64,000 bases of DNA from Citrobacter amalonaticus (lineage in GTDB: Bacteria > Pseudomonadota > Gammaproteobacteria > Enterobacterales > Enterobacteriaceae). The stretch lies in assembly GCF_002918555.1 (NCBI RefSeq), contig NZ_PQMB01000005.1:349089-413088 (forward strand), given 5' to 3'. Positions within the stretch are counted from its first letter, which is position 1. Every line of letters starts with the position of its first letter. This document shows, one piece after another, positions 35,411 through 44,373 of the stretch. Made by a program: the position numbers and the translations under genes. The notes beneath the pieces are model-generated. The model was not told where the DNA came from. It did no database searches and saw nothing but the letters and a program-made list of their open reading frames with translations.

Positions 35411-37522
35411 TTGTATCTGTTTGAAAGCCTGAATCAGCTGATTCTAAACTACCTGCCGGAAGACCAGATCAAACGTCTTCGGCAGGCGTATCTCGTTGCA
35501 CGTGACGCTCACGAGGGCCAGACACGTTCAAGCGGCGAACCTTACATCACGCATCCGGTCGCGGTAGCCTGTATTCTGGCCGAGATGAAGCTCGACCATG
35601 AAACGCTGATGGCCGCGCTGCTGCATGACGTAATTGAAGATACTCCCGCCACCTACCAGGACATGGAGCAGCTTTTTGGTAAAAGCGTTGCTGAACTGGT
35701 CGAGGGGGTATCAAAGCTTGATAAGCTAAAGTTCCGCGACAAGAAAGAGGCGCAGGCCGAAAACTTTCGCAAGATGATTATGGCGATGGTGCAGGATATC
35801 CGCGTCATTCTCATCAAACTTGCTGACCGCACCCACAATATGCGTACGCTGGGCTCTCTGCGCCCGGATAAACGTCGCCGCATCGCGCGTGAAACCCTAG
35901 AAATCTATAGCCCGCTGGCACACCGTTTAGGTATTCATCACATTAAAACCGAGCTGGAAGAGCTGGGTTTTGAAGCGCTGTACCCAAACCGTTATCGGGT
36001 GATTAAAGAGGTGGTGAAAGCAGCACGCGGCAATCGTAAAGAGATGATCCAAAAAATCCTCTCTGAGATTGAAGGGCGTTTGCAGGAGGCAGGGATTCCG
36101 TGCCGCGTCAGCGGTCGCGAGAAACATCTTTACTCGATCTACTGCAAGATGGTGCTTAAAGAGCAGCGTTTTCACTCGATTATGGATATCTACGCTTTTC
36201 GCGTAATCGTTCATGATGCAGATACCTGCTATCGCGTGCTCGGCCAGATGCACAGCCTCTATAAGCCACGTCCAGGGCGCGTTAAAGACTATATCGCCAT
36301 TCCGAAAGCGAACGGCTATCAGTCTTTGCACACCTCAATGATTGGTCCACACGGGGTGCCGGTTGAGGTACAAATTCGTACTGAAGACATGGATCAGATG
36401 GCGGAGATGGGTGTTGCCGCACACTGGGCCTATAAAGAGCATGGTGAAACCAGCACCACCGCACAGATTCGCGCCCAGCGCTGGATGCAAAGCCTGCTGG
36501 AACTGCAGCAGAGCGCCGGTAGCTCATTTGAATTTATTGAGAGCGTTAAATCCGATCTCTTCCCGGATGAGATTTACGTTTTCACTCCGGAAGGGCGCAT
36601 TGTCGAACTCCCTGCGGGTGCCACACCCGTCGACTTCGCCTATGCCGTACACACCGATATCGGTCATGCCTGCGTTGGCGCGCGCGTCGACAGACAGCCT
36701 TATCCGCTGTCACAGCCGCTCACCAGCGGTCAGACCGTCGAAATCATTACCGCACCTGGCGCCCGCCCGAATGCGGCATGGCTCAACTTTGTCGTCAGCT
36801 CGAAAGCGCGTGCCAAGATTCGTCAGTTGCTGAAAAACCTTAAGCGTGATGATTCCGTCAGCCTCGGACGTCGTCTGCTCAATCATGCCTTAGGCGGCAG
36901 CCGTAAACTGGCTGAAATTCCGCAAGAAAACATCCAACGCGAGCTTGAGCGTATGAAGCTCGCTACGCTGGACGATCTGCTGGCAGAGATTGGTCTCGGC
37001 AATGCGATGAGCGTGGTCGTGGCGAAAAACCTCCAGCCTGGAGATGCCTCAGCGGTGCCGTCTGCATCGCAGAGCCACGGACACCTGCCGATTAAAGGCG
37101 CAGATGGCGTGCTGATTACTTTTGCGAAGTGCTGCCGACCGATTCCTGGCGACCCGATTATTGCGCACGTCAGCCCAGGCAAAGGTCTGGTGATTCACCA
37201 TGAATCCTGCCGTAACATCCGCGGCTACCAGAAAGAGCCTGAGAAGTTTATGGCTGTGGAATGGGACAAAGAGACGGAACAAGAGTTCATCACCGAAATC
37301 AAGGTGGATATGTTTAACCACCAGGGTGCACTGGCAAACCTGACGGCAGCAATCAATACCACAACCTCCAATATTCAGAGCCTGAATACTGAAGAGAAAG
37401 ATGGTCGCGTCTACAGCGCCTTTATTCGCCTCACCGCCCGCGATCGCGTGCATCTGGCGAATATCATGCGCAAAATCCGCGTGATGCCGGACGTCATCAA
37501 AGTCACCCGTAACCGAAATTAG
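35411..37522 (+). CDS. spoT: Bifunctional (p)ppGpp synthetase/hydrolase SpoT
   Basis: SpoT hydrolyses and, under some stresses, makes (p)ppGpp. The 703-residue protein shows the HD hydrolase domain (ALLHDVIEDTP near residue 70), synthetase domain (YKPRPGRVKDYIAIPKANGY near 283), TGS domain (VFTPEGRIVELPAGATPVDF near 392), and C-terminal helical/zinc-finger (CCRPIPGD near 576) and ACT domains. The start is TTG, 18 bp after rpoZ, as in E. coli, which keeps translation low. An ERIC element separates it from trmH. Confidence 0.97.
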   Translation: MYLFESLNQLILNYLPEDQIKRLRQAYLVARDAHEGQTRSSGEPYITHPVAVACILAEMKLDHETLMAALLHDVIEDTPATYQDMEQLFGKSVAELVEGVSKLDKLKFRDKKEAQAENFRKMIMAMVQDIRVILIKLADRTHNMRTLGSLRPDKRRRIARETLEIYSPLAHRLGIHHIKTELEELGFEALYPNRYRVIKEVVKAARGNRKEMIQKILSEIEGRLQEAGIPCRVSGREKHLYSIYCKMVLKEQRFHSIMDIYAFRVIVHDADTCYRVLGQMHSLYKPRPGRVKDYIAIPKANGYQSLHTSMIGPHGVPVEVQIRTEDMDQMAEMGVAAHWAYKEHGETSTTAQIRAQRWMQSLLELQQSAGSSFEFIESVKSDLFPDEIYVFTPEGRIVELPAGATPVDFAYAVHTDIGHACVGARVDRQPYPLSQPLTSGQTVEIITAPGARPNAAWLNFVVSSKARAKIRQLLKNLKRDDSVSLGRRLLNHALGGSRKLAEIPQENIQRELERMKLATLDDLLAEIGLGNAMSVVVAKNLQPGDASAVPSASQSHGHLPIKGADGVLITFAKCCRPIPGDPIIAHVSPGKGLVIHHESCRNIRGYQKEPEKFMAVEWDKETEQEFITEIKVDMFNHQGALANLTAAINTTTSNIQSLNTEEKDGRVYSAFIRLTARDRVHLANIMRKIRVMPDVIKVTRNRN

Positions 37523-37527
37523 CTTTA

Positions 37528-37727
37528 CACACAAAATCATTCAAATTGCAGCAGGGCGGCAAGTGAATGAATTCCAGGAGCGTACAGAGGTACGTGACTG
37601 GGATAAGTGACAAATCTGTCAGGAACAGATTTAAACGTTGCGGAGCGACGGTCCGTAAGGGCGAGTCATCATGGATGAGACGACTAACTCAGCGGTCAAC
37701 GCCGAAGCAATTTGAAGGATGAAGTGT
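37528..37727. repeat. ERIC-type element with internal insertion between spoT and trmH
   Basis: Terminal inverted repeats ACACAAAATCATTCAAATTGC and GCAATTTGAAGGATGAAGTG (the first quoted to 20 plus one base by sense) enclose an ERIC-like core (ATTCCAGGAGCGTACAGAGG, TACGTGACTGGG). The element is about 200 bp, longer than normal ERIC, because of an insert with the hairpin AAATCTGT-CAGG-AACAGATTT. Its right end reaches to within 1 bp of the trmH start. Confidence 0.75.
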
Positions 37728-37728
37728 T

Positions 37729-38418
37729 ATGAACTCAAAACGTTATGCGCGTATCCGCGAGATGCTCGCCAGGCGTCAGCCTGACCTGACGGTCTGCATG
37801 GAGCAGGTCCACAAACCTCATAACGTTTCTGCGATCATTCGCACCGCAGATGCTGTTGGCGTCCACGAAGTCCACGCCGTCTGGCCGGGTAGTCGCATGC
37901 GTACGATGGCCTCGGCGGCAGCGGGCAGTAACAGCTGGGTACAGGTGAAAACTCACCGGACTATCGCAGATGCAGTAACGCATTTAAAAGACCAGGGTAT
38001 GCAGGTTCTGGCTACCCATCTCTCTGATAAAGCTGTCGATTTTCGTGAAATTGATTACACGCGCCCAACCTGCATCCTGATGGGACAAGAGAAAACGGGC
38101 ATTAGTCAGGAAGCGCTGGACCTGGCAGACCAGGACATCATCATCCCGATGATCGGCATGGTGCAGTCGCTGAATGTCTCCGTCGCCTCTGCATTGATTC
38201 TTTACGAAGCACAACGCCAACGGCAGAACGCAGGCATGTATTTGCGTGAAAACAGTATGCTGCCGGAAGACGAACAGCAGCGTCTGCTGTTTGAGGGCGG
38301 TTATCCGGTACTGGCGAAAGTCGCCAGACGCAAAGGTCTTCCCTACCCACATGTGAACCAGCAAGGTGAGATCGAAGCCGATGCCTCCTGGTGGTCCACG
38401 ATGCAGGCAGCAGGGTAA
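37729..38418 (+). CDS. trmH: tRNA (guanosine(18)-2'-O)-methyltransferase
   Basis: TrmH methylates the ribose of G18 in tRNA with SAM. The 229-residue SPOUT protein shows NVSAIIRTADAVGVHEVH near residue 33, CILMGQEKTGIS near 115 and MIGMVQSLNVSVASALILYE near 140, which form the trefoil knot. Its ribosome site AAGGA at 37715-37719 lies within the terminal repeat of the ERIC-type element. recG starts 5 bp after its stop. Confidence 0.96.
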   Translation: MNSKRYARIREMLARRQPDLTVCMEQVHKPHNVSAIIRTADAVGVHEVHAVWPGSRMRTMASAAAGSNSWVQVKTHRTIADAVTHLKDQGMQVLATHLSDKAVDFREIDYTRPTCILMGQEKTGISQEALDLADQDIIIPMIGMVQSLNVSVASALILYEAQRQRQNAGMYLRENSMLPEDEQQRLLFEGGYPVLAKVARRKGLPYPHVNQQGEIEADASWWSTMQAAG

Positions 38419-38423
38419 TTACG

Positions 38424-40505
38424 ATGAAAGGCCGCCTGTTAGATGCTGTCCCGCTCAGTTCCCTGACGGGCGTTGGCGCGGCGCAAAGCAGTAAACTGGC
38501 CAAAATTGGCCTGCACACCGTGCAGGATCTCCTGTTACACCTTCCTCTGCGCTATGAAGATCGCACGCATCTGTACCCCATTGGCGAGCTGCTGCCCGGC
38601 GTCTACGCCACCGTGGAAGGCGAAGTGCTGAACTGCAATATCACCTTTGGCGGCCGTCGGATGATGACCTGCCAGATAAGTGACGGCTCCGGCATTCTCA
38701 CCATGCGCTTTTTTAACTTTAGTGCGGCAATGAAAAACAGCCTCGCGACGGGGCGACGCGTGCTGGCGTACGGTGAAGCAAAGCGCGGCAAGTATGGCGC
38801 AGAAATGATCCACCCGGAATACCGCGTGCAGGGCGATCTCAGCACGCCGGAGTTACAGGAGACGCTCACCCCCGTTTATCCGACGACCGAAGGCGTCAAG
38901 CAGGCCACGCTGCGCAAACTAACCGACCAGGCGTTGGATCTGCTCGAGACCTGCGCCATTGCTGAGCTGTTACCACCGGAACTGTCTCAGGGAATGATGA
39001 GCCTGCCGGAAGCGCTGCGCACTCTGCACCGCCCGCCGCCATCCCTCCAGCTAAGCGACCTGGAGACCGGGCAGCATCCGGCACAGCGACGTCTGATTCT
39101 GGAAGAACTGCTGGCGCACAATCTGAGTATGCTTGCGCTACGAGCAGGGGCGCAGCGTTTCCATGCCCAGCCGCTTAGCGCTAATGATTCCCTGAAGAAC
39201 CAACTGCTGGCGGTATTACCGTTTAAACCAACAGGCGCACAGGCGCGCGTGGTTGCTGAAATTGAGCGCGACATGGCGCTGGATGTCCCGATGATGCGTC
39301 TGGTACAGGGCGACGTCGGCTCTGGTAAAACGCTGGTTGCTGCCCTGGCGGCGCTGCGTGCAATTGCGCATGGTAAACAGGTGGCGCTGATGGCGCCAAC
39401 CGAACTGCTGGCCGAACAGCATGCCAATAACTTCCGTAGCTGGTTTGCTCCGCTTGGCGTTGAAGTGGGCTGGCTGGCAGGTAAGCAGAAAGGGAAGGCC
39501 CGCCAGGCGCAACAGGACGCTATTGCCAGCGGACAGGTGCAGATGGTGGTCGGTACCCATGCCATATTCCAGGAACAGGTACAGTTCAACGGGCTGGCGC
39601 TGGTAATCATTGACGAACAACACCGGTTTGGCGTTCACCAGCGTCTCGCGCTGTGGGAGAAAGGTCAACAGCAGGGTTTTCATCCGCATCAGTTGATCAT
39701 GACCGCCACGCCGATTCCCCGCACTCTGGCAATGACCGCTTACGCCGACCTCGATACCTCAGTGATTGATGAACTGCCGCCGGGCCGTACGCCGGTCACC
39801 ACAGTCGCTATTCCGGACACCCGCCGCAGCGATATTATTGATCGTGTGCGCAACGCCTGTACTCACGAGGGGCGGCAGGCTTACTGGGTTTGTACACTGA
39901 TTGAGGAATCCGATCTCCTGGAAGCTCAGGCGGCAGAAGCGACCTGGGCAGAACTGAAGCTTGCCCTGCCGGAGCTGAACGTGGGTCTGGTGCACGGGCG
40001 AATGAAACCTGCCGGGAAGCAGGCGGTAATGGCCGCCTTTAAGCAGGGCGAACTGCATCTGCTGGTCGCCACAACGGTGATTGAGGTCGGGGTGGATGTA
40101 CCAAACGCCAGCCTGATGATCATCGAAAACCCGGAGCGATTAGGTCTGGCGCAATTACATCAGCTGCGAGGCCGCGTCGGCCGTGGCGCGGTGGCTTCAC
40201 ACTGTGTCCTGCTCTATAAATCCCCTTTATCGAAAACCGCGCAAAAACGCCTGCAGGTTTTACGTGACAGCAACGATGGCTTTGTCATTGCGCAAAAAGA
40301 TTTGGAGATTCGTGGACCGGGCGAATTGCTGGGCACGCGTCAGACCGGGAATGCAGAATTCAAGGTTGCGGATTTATTACGCGATCAGGCCATTATTCCC
40401 GAAGTTCAGCGTATTGCCCGCCATATTCATGAAAAATATCCGCAGCAGGCAATTGCACTGATTGAGCGCTGGATGCCTGAAACCGAGCGTTACTCAAATG
40501 CCTGA
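38424..40505 (+). CDS. recG: ATP-dependent DNA helicase RecG
   Basis: RecG remodels stalled forks and branch-migrates Holliday junctions. The 693-residue protein has the N-terminal wedge/OB domain (to about 160), helicase motif I GDVGSGKT near residue 297, motif II DEQH near 395, motif III TATPIPRT near 430, motif VI QLRGRVGRG near 577 and the C-terminal TRG region. ATG 38424 is chosen to fit the family; the frame is open 11 codons upstream inside trmH. In E. coli gltS follows on the other strand; here it is missing. Confidence 0.97.
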   Translation: MKGRLLDAVPLSSLTGVGAAQSSKLAKIGLHTVQDLLLHLPLRYEDRTHLYPIGELLPGVYATVEGEVLNCNITFGGRRMMTCQISDGSGILTMRFFNFSAAMKNSLATGRRVLAYGEAKRGKYGAEMIHPEYRVQGDLSTPELQETLTPVYPTTEGVKQATLRKLTDQALDLLETCAIAELLPPELSQGMMSLPEALRTLHRPPPSLQLSDLETGQHPAQRRLILEELLAHNLSMLALRAGAQRFHAQPLSANDSLKNQLLAVLPFKPTGAQARVVAEIERDMALDVPMMRLVQGDVGSGKTLVAALAALRAIAHGKQVALMAPTELLAEQHANNFRSWFAPLGVEVGWLAGKQKGKARQAQQDAIASGQVQMVVGTHAIFQEQVQFNGLALVIIDEQHRFGVHQRLALWEKGQQQGFHPHQLIMTATPIPRTLAMTAYADLDTSVIDELPPGRTPVTTVAIPDTRRSDIIDRVRNACTHEGRQAYWVCTLIEESDLLEAQAAEATWAELKLALPELNVGLVHGRMKPAGKQAVMAAFKQGELHLLVATTVIEVGVDVPNASLMIIENPERLGLAQLHQLRGRVGRGAVASHCVLLYKSPLSKTAQKRLQVLRDSNDGFVIAQKDLEIRGPGELLGTRQTGNAEFKVADLLRDQAIIPEVQRIARHIHEKYPQQAIALIERWMPETERYSNA

Positions 40506-40583
40506 TAATGTTTTGCGATAGACGTTGTTAAACCGCACATTCATTCCGCCGCAGTTTCCGTTATCTCTGACAATGAGGCTCCC

Positions 40584-40771
40584 CTTCACCAGCTGCATTA
40601 CGCCAGCACACTCCCGGTTTTCTTTTTATCCCCCCATGCCAGCGGGTTTCCCCACGAGCTCCCCTGAAACGCCTGGTCGCCAACATGCACATTCTGGTCG
40701 CTATCATCGGTCATCCCACCGTACTACCAGGCATTACCCGCTACGCCAGGGATCTTTTTAACAAGAAATGA
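40584..40771 (+). pseudogene. Possible frameshifted remnant of an unidentified gene
   Basis: In the 435-bp gap between recG and xanP, where E. coli has gltS on the other strand, two adjacent plus-strand frames read like protein. The first covers about 40590-40665 (contains FFLSPHASGFPHELP then a stop). The second covers about 40660-40771 (contains LVANMHILVAIIGHPTVLP and ends FNKK stop). A single frame change near 40665 would join them. I cannot name the parent gene; a LysR-type regulator C-terminus is one possibility. It may be chance. Confidence 0.25.
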
Positions 40772-40872
40772 GCGACCATAACAAAGCATCAGAAAGTATC
40801 TTATTTCAGCATTGCGCAAGTTTCCGCTCAATTTCAACCATCCTGATAGCAACCGTTATTTGTTTTAACGCA

Positions 40873-40888
40873 CTGCAAACGTTTGCTT
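40873..40888. promoter_or_regulatory. Candidate PurR operator upstream of xanP
   Basis: CTGCAAACGTTTGCTT contains the perfect palindrome GCAAACGTTTGC, which fits the PurR consensus ACGCAAACGTTTNCNT closely. It lies about 55-70 bp upstream of the purine permease gene xanP, a sensible PurR target. Confidence 0.75.
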
Positions 40889-40940
40889 TTGCCCCCTGGT
40901 CAGCTAAAATGCCCGCTTTTCCACCACGGGATTGCCTTTG

Positions 40941-42332
40941 ATGTCTGTAAACACCGTCGAGTCAGAAAATGCGCAACCGGTTGCGCAGCCTCAAAATAGC
41001 GAACTGATTTATCGTCTTGAAGATCGCCCCCCGCTTCCTCAGACCCTGTTTGCCGCCTGTCAGCACCTGCTGGCGATGTTTGTCGCGGTGATTACGCCTG
41101 CGCTGCTGATCTGCCAGGCGTTGGGATTACCGGCCCAGGACACGCAACACATCATCAGCATGTCGCTTTTCGCCTCCGGTGTGGCCTCCATTATTCAAAT
41201 TAAGGCATGGGGCCCCGTCGGTTCAGGGTTGCTATCCATTCAGGGCACCAGTTTTAACTTCGTTGCCCCGTTGATTATGGGCGGTACGGCATTGAAAACG
41301 GGTGGTGCCGATGTCCCGACGATGATGGCAGCACTGTTCGGCACGCTGATGCTGGCAAGCTGTACTGAGATGGTGCTCTCCCGCATCCTGCATCTGGCGC
41401 GCCGCATCATCACGCCGCTGGTGTCTGGCGTGGTGGTGATGATTATCGGCCTGTCGCTGATTCAGGTCGGTCTGACCTCTATTGGGGGCGGCTATGCGGC
41501 CATGAGCGACAACACCTTTGGTGCGCCCAAGAACCTGATGCTGGCAGGCGTGGTATTGGTGCTGATCATTTTGCTCAACCGCCAGCGTAACCCATATCTG
41601 CGCGTGGCGTCGCTGGTGATCGCGATGGCAGCGGGATACGCACTGGCATGGTTTATGGGGATGCTGCCAGAAACCAGCGCTCCCGCATCGCAGGACCTCA
41701 TCATGGTGCCGACGCCGCTGTACTACGGTCTGGGTATCGACTGGAACCTGCTGCTGCCGTTGATGCTGGTGTTTATGATCACCTCACTGGAAACCATTGG
41801 CGATATCACCGCCACCTCGGACGTCTCTGAGCAACCGGTCTCCGGCGCGCTGTATATGAAGCGTCTGAAAGGCGGCGTGCTGGCTAACGGCCTGAACTCT
41901 TTTGTTTCTGCGGTATTTAATACCTTCCCGAACTCTTGCTTTGGACAGAACAACGGCGTGATCCAGTTGACCGGTGTTGCCAGTCGTTACGTCGGCTTTG
42001 TGGTGGCGCTGATGCTGATCCTGCTCGGCCTGTTCCCGGCAGTAAGCGGATTTGTCCAGCACATTCCGGAACCGGTACTCGGCGGCGCGACGCTGGTGAT
42101 GTTTGGTACCATCGCGGCATCCGGCGTACGTATCGTTTCGCGCGAGCCGCTGAACCGCCGCGCCATTCTGATTATCGCCCTGTCGCTGGCTGTAGGTCTG
42201 GGCGTTTCCCAGCAGCCGCTGATCCTGCAGTTTGCGCCGGACTGGGTGAAAAATCTTCTCTCTTCCGGTATTGCCGCAGGCGGCATCACCGCTATTGTTC
42301 TGAACCTGATTTTCCCGCCAGAAAAGTCCTAA
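40941..42332 (+). CDS. xanP: Xanthine:H+ symporter XanP
   Basis: XanP (YicE) is a high-affinity xanthine permease of the NCS2/NAT family in the inner membrane. The 463-residue protein has the NAT signature [21 protein letters not shown] near residue 325 (cite as [14 protein letters not shown]), [20 protein letters not shown] near 90, and a pattern of 14 membrane segments. ATG 40941 is preferred to the TTG at 40932. A PurR box is visible upstream. Its end carries a strong hairpin. Confidence 0.95.
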   Translation: MSVNTVESENAQPVAQPQNSELIYRLEDRPPLPQTLFAACQHLLAMFVAVITPALLICQALGLPAQDTQHIISMSLFASGVASIIQIKAWGPVGSGLLSIQGTSFNFVAPLIMGGTALKTGGADVPTMMAALFGTLMLASCTEMVLSRILHLARRIITPLVSGVVVMIIGLSLIQVGLTSIGGGYAAMSDNTFGAPKNLMLAGVVLVLIILLNRQRNPYLRVASLVIAMAAGYALAWFMGMLPETSAPASQDLIMVPTPLYYGLGIDWNLLLPLMLVFMITSLETIGDITATSDVSEQPVSGALYMKRLKGGVLANGLNSFVSAVFNTFPNSCFGQNNGVIQLTGVASRYVGFVVALMLILLGLFPAVSGFVQHIPEPVLGGATLVMFGTIAASGVRIVSREPLNRRAILIIALSLAVGLGVSQQPLILQFAPDWVKNLLSSGIAAGGITAIVLNLIFPPEKS

Positions 42333-42340
42333 GCGCCATG

Positions 42341-42365
42341 CGGCGGTGATGCTAAATCACCGCCG
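42341..42365 (+). terminator. Hairpin after xanP
   Basis: CGGCGGTGAT and ATCACCGCCG form a perfect 10-bp stem with a 5-base loop, 8 bp past the xanP stop. Only a weak T tract follows, so it may protect the 3' end rather than terminate efficiently. Confidence 0.6.
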
Positions 42366-42453
42366 TTGTAACGCCCTTTCACCATTCCTGCCTTGAGGAT
42401 TGCGCGTAAATCGTGCATAACTCAGTGATGTGCACTTCGCGGAATGGAAGACC

Positions 42454-44181
42454 ATGAAATTTATTGGAAAGCTGATTCTTTACCTGCTGATCGCCCTTTT
42501 GGTGGTGACCCTCGGCCTCTATTTTCTGCTACAAACCCGCTGGGGCGCGGAACATGTCAGCACCTGGGTATCCCAGAATAGCGACTATCACCTGGCCTTT
42601 GACGCGATGGATCACCGATTTTCCTCGCCAGCCCACATCCTGCTGAACAACGTGACCTTTGGGCGGGATGGGCAGCCGGCCACCCTGGTGGCAAAGACCG
42701 TGGATATTGGCCTGAGCAGCCGTCAGCTCACCCATCCGCTACACGTCGATACCATTGTGCTACAAAGTGGCACTCTGAATCTTTCCCCACAAACCGCCCC
42801 GCTCCCTTTCCAGGCCGATCGTCTGCGGCTACAGGATATGGCATTTAACAGCCCTGACAGTGAGTGGAAGCTGAGCGCCCAGCGCGTCAACGGCGCCGTA
42901 CTCCCCTGGCACCCCGAAGCGGGTAAGATATTGGGAAGTCAGGCGCAGATTCAGCTCAGCGCAGGCTCGTTAACGCTTAACGATGTCCCTGCCACCAACG
43001 TGCTGATTGAAGCCAGCCTTGATAAAGATCAGGTGGCATTAACGAATATCGGCGCCGATGTCGCGCGCGGTGCATTAACTGGCGTGGCACGGCGCAGTGC
43101 TGACGGTAGTTGGGTTGTAGAAACGCTACGCCTGAACGATATCCGCCTGCAAAGTGACAAATCTCTGACGGACTTCTTTCGTCCACTGACTACGGTGCCC
43201 TCATTGCAGATTGGCCGCCTTGAAGTCACCGATGCGCGTTTACAGGGGCCGGACTGGGCAGTGACCGATCTCAATCTCAGCTTGCGCAACCTGACTTTCA
43301 GCAAAGATGACTGGCAGACTCAGGAAGGCAAACTGTCGATGAACGCCAGCGAATTTATCTACGGCTCATTGCACTTCTTCGATCCGATCGTGAATGCGGA
43401 GTTTTCACCGCAGGGCATTGCACTTCGCCAGTTTACCACCCGTTGGGAAGGCGGCATGGTCAGAACAACCGGAAACTGGTTGCGTAATGGCAAAGCGCTG
43501 ATTCTTGATGATGCGGCTATCGCCGGGCTCGAATACACGCTGCCAGAAAGCTGGAAGCAGCAGTGGATGCGCCCCTTGCCTGAGTGGCTCAACAGCCTGA
43601 CGTTGAAGAAATTCAGCGCCAGCCGCAATCTGTTGATTGATATCGATCCAGCCTTCCCGTGGCAACTCACCGCGCTGGACGGCTATGGCGCTAACCTGGG
43701 GCTGGTGCAGGATCGCAAATGGGGCGTATGGAGCGGTAGCGCCACATTCAATGCCGCTGCCGCCACGTTTAATGGCGTGGATGTGCGCCGTCCCTCTCTG
43801 GTACTGGCGGCCAACAGCAGCACGGTGAATATCAGCGAGCTAAGCGCTTTTACGGAGAAAGGTATTCTGGAAGCCACTGCCAGCGTCTCGCAGCAGCCAC
43901 AGCGCCAGACCCAGTTCAGCCTGAACGGGCGCGGCGTGCCGGTGAATATCCTCCAGCAGTGGGGATGGCCTGCGCTGCCGATTACCGGGGACGGTAATAT
44001 CCAGTTGAACGCCAGCGGTAACGTCCAGGCAGACGCGCCGCTGAAGCCAACGGTAAACGGACAGCTACACGTCGTGAATGCGCAAAAACAGCAGCTCGTT
44101 CAGACCATGCACGCAGGCGAGGTTTCAGGTGGTGAAGTCACTTCGACTGCGCCAGCGACGCTCCCCCCGACTACGCCTTAA
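42454..44181 (+). CDS. yicH: AsmA family protein YicH
   Basis: This 575-residue protein has an N-terminal membrane anchor (LILYLLIALLVVTLGLYFLL, residues 6-25) and a long periplasmic beta-rich region typical of the AsmA/TamB bridge-like lipid transport group. The E. coli homologue is of similar length. Such proteins are thought to help phospholipid movement to the outer membrane; specific evidence for YicH is limited. ATG 42454 is chosen because the anchor then begins at the N-terminus; the open codons upstream from 42430 add nothing. Confidence 0.9.
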   Translation: MKFIGKLILYLLIALLVVTLGLYFLLQTRWGAEHVSTWVSQNSDYHLAFDAMDHRFSSPAHILLNNVTFGRDGQPATLVAKTVDIGLSSRQLTHPLHVDTIVLQSGTLNLSPQTAPLPFQADRLRLQDMAFNSPDSEWKLSAQRVNGAVLPWHPEAGKILGSQAQIQLSAGSLTLNDVPATNVLIEASLDKDQVALTNIGADVARGALTGVARRSADGSWVVETLRLNDIRLQSDKSLTDFFRPLTTVPSLQIGRLEVTDARLQGPDWAVTDLNLSLRNLTFSKDDWQTQEGKLSMNASEFIYGSLHFFDPIVNAEFSPQGIALRQFTTRWEGGMVRTTGNWLRNGKALILDDAAIAGLEYTLPESWKQQWMRPLPEWLNSLTLKKFSASRNLLIDIDPAFPWQLTALDGYGANLGLVQDRKWGVWSGSATFNAAAATFNGVDVRRPSLVLAANSSTVNISELSAFTEKGILEATASVSQQPQRQTQFSLNGRGVPVNILQQWGWPALPITGDGNIQLNASGNVQADAPLKPTVNGQLHVVNAQKQQLVQTMHAGEVSGGEVTSTAPATLPPTTP

Positions 44182-44373
44182 TGTCACCATCCCACTCCCG
44201 GATGTTATCTGTCCGGGAGCCTTCTTACTCCGCCAAACGAAACGGGTATTCATTTATCGGTAATGTGTGCCTATTTCCCGCAACATGTTTTCATCCCTCT
44301 GTAGACTTGTTATAACCATGATGTTGGAAGCACTTATTTAATAATTACAAATACCTTACATAAAGGAATAGCC

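Noticed and set aside
44270..44373. CRP site upstream of the PTS operon
   Set aside because: A TGTG...CAACA pattern is present but matches the CRP consensus too poorly to report.
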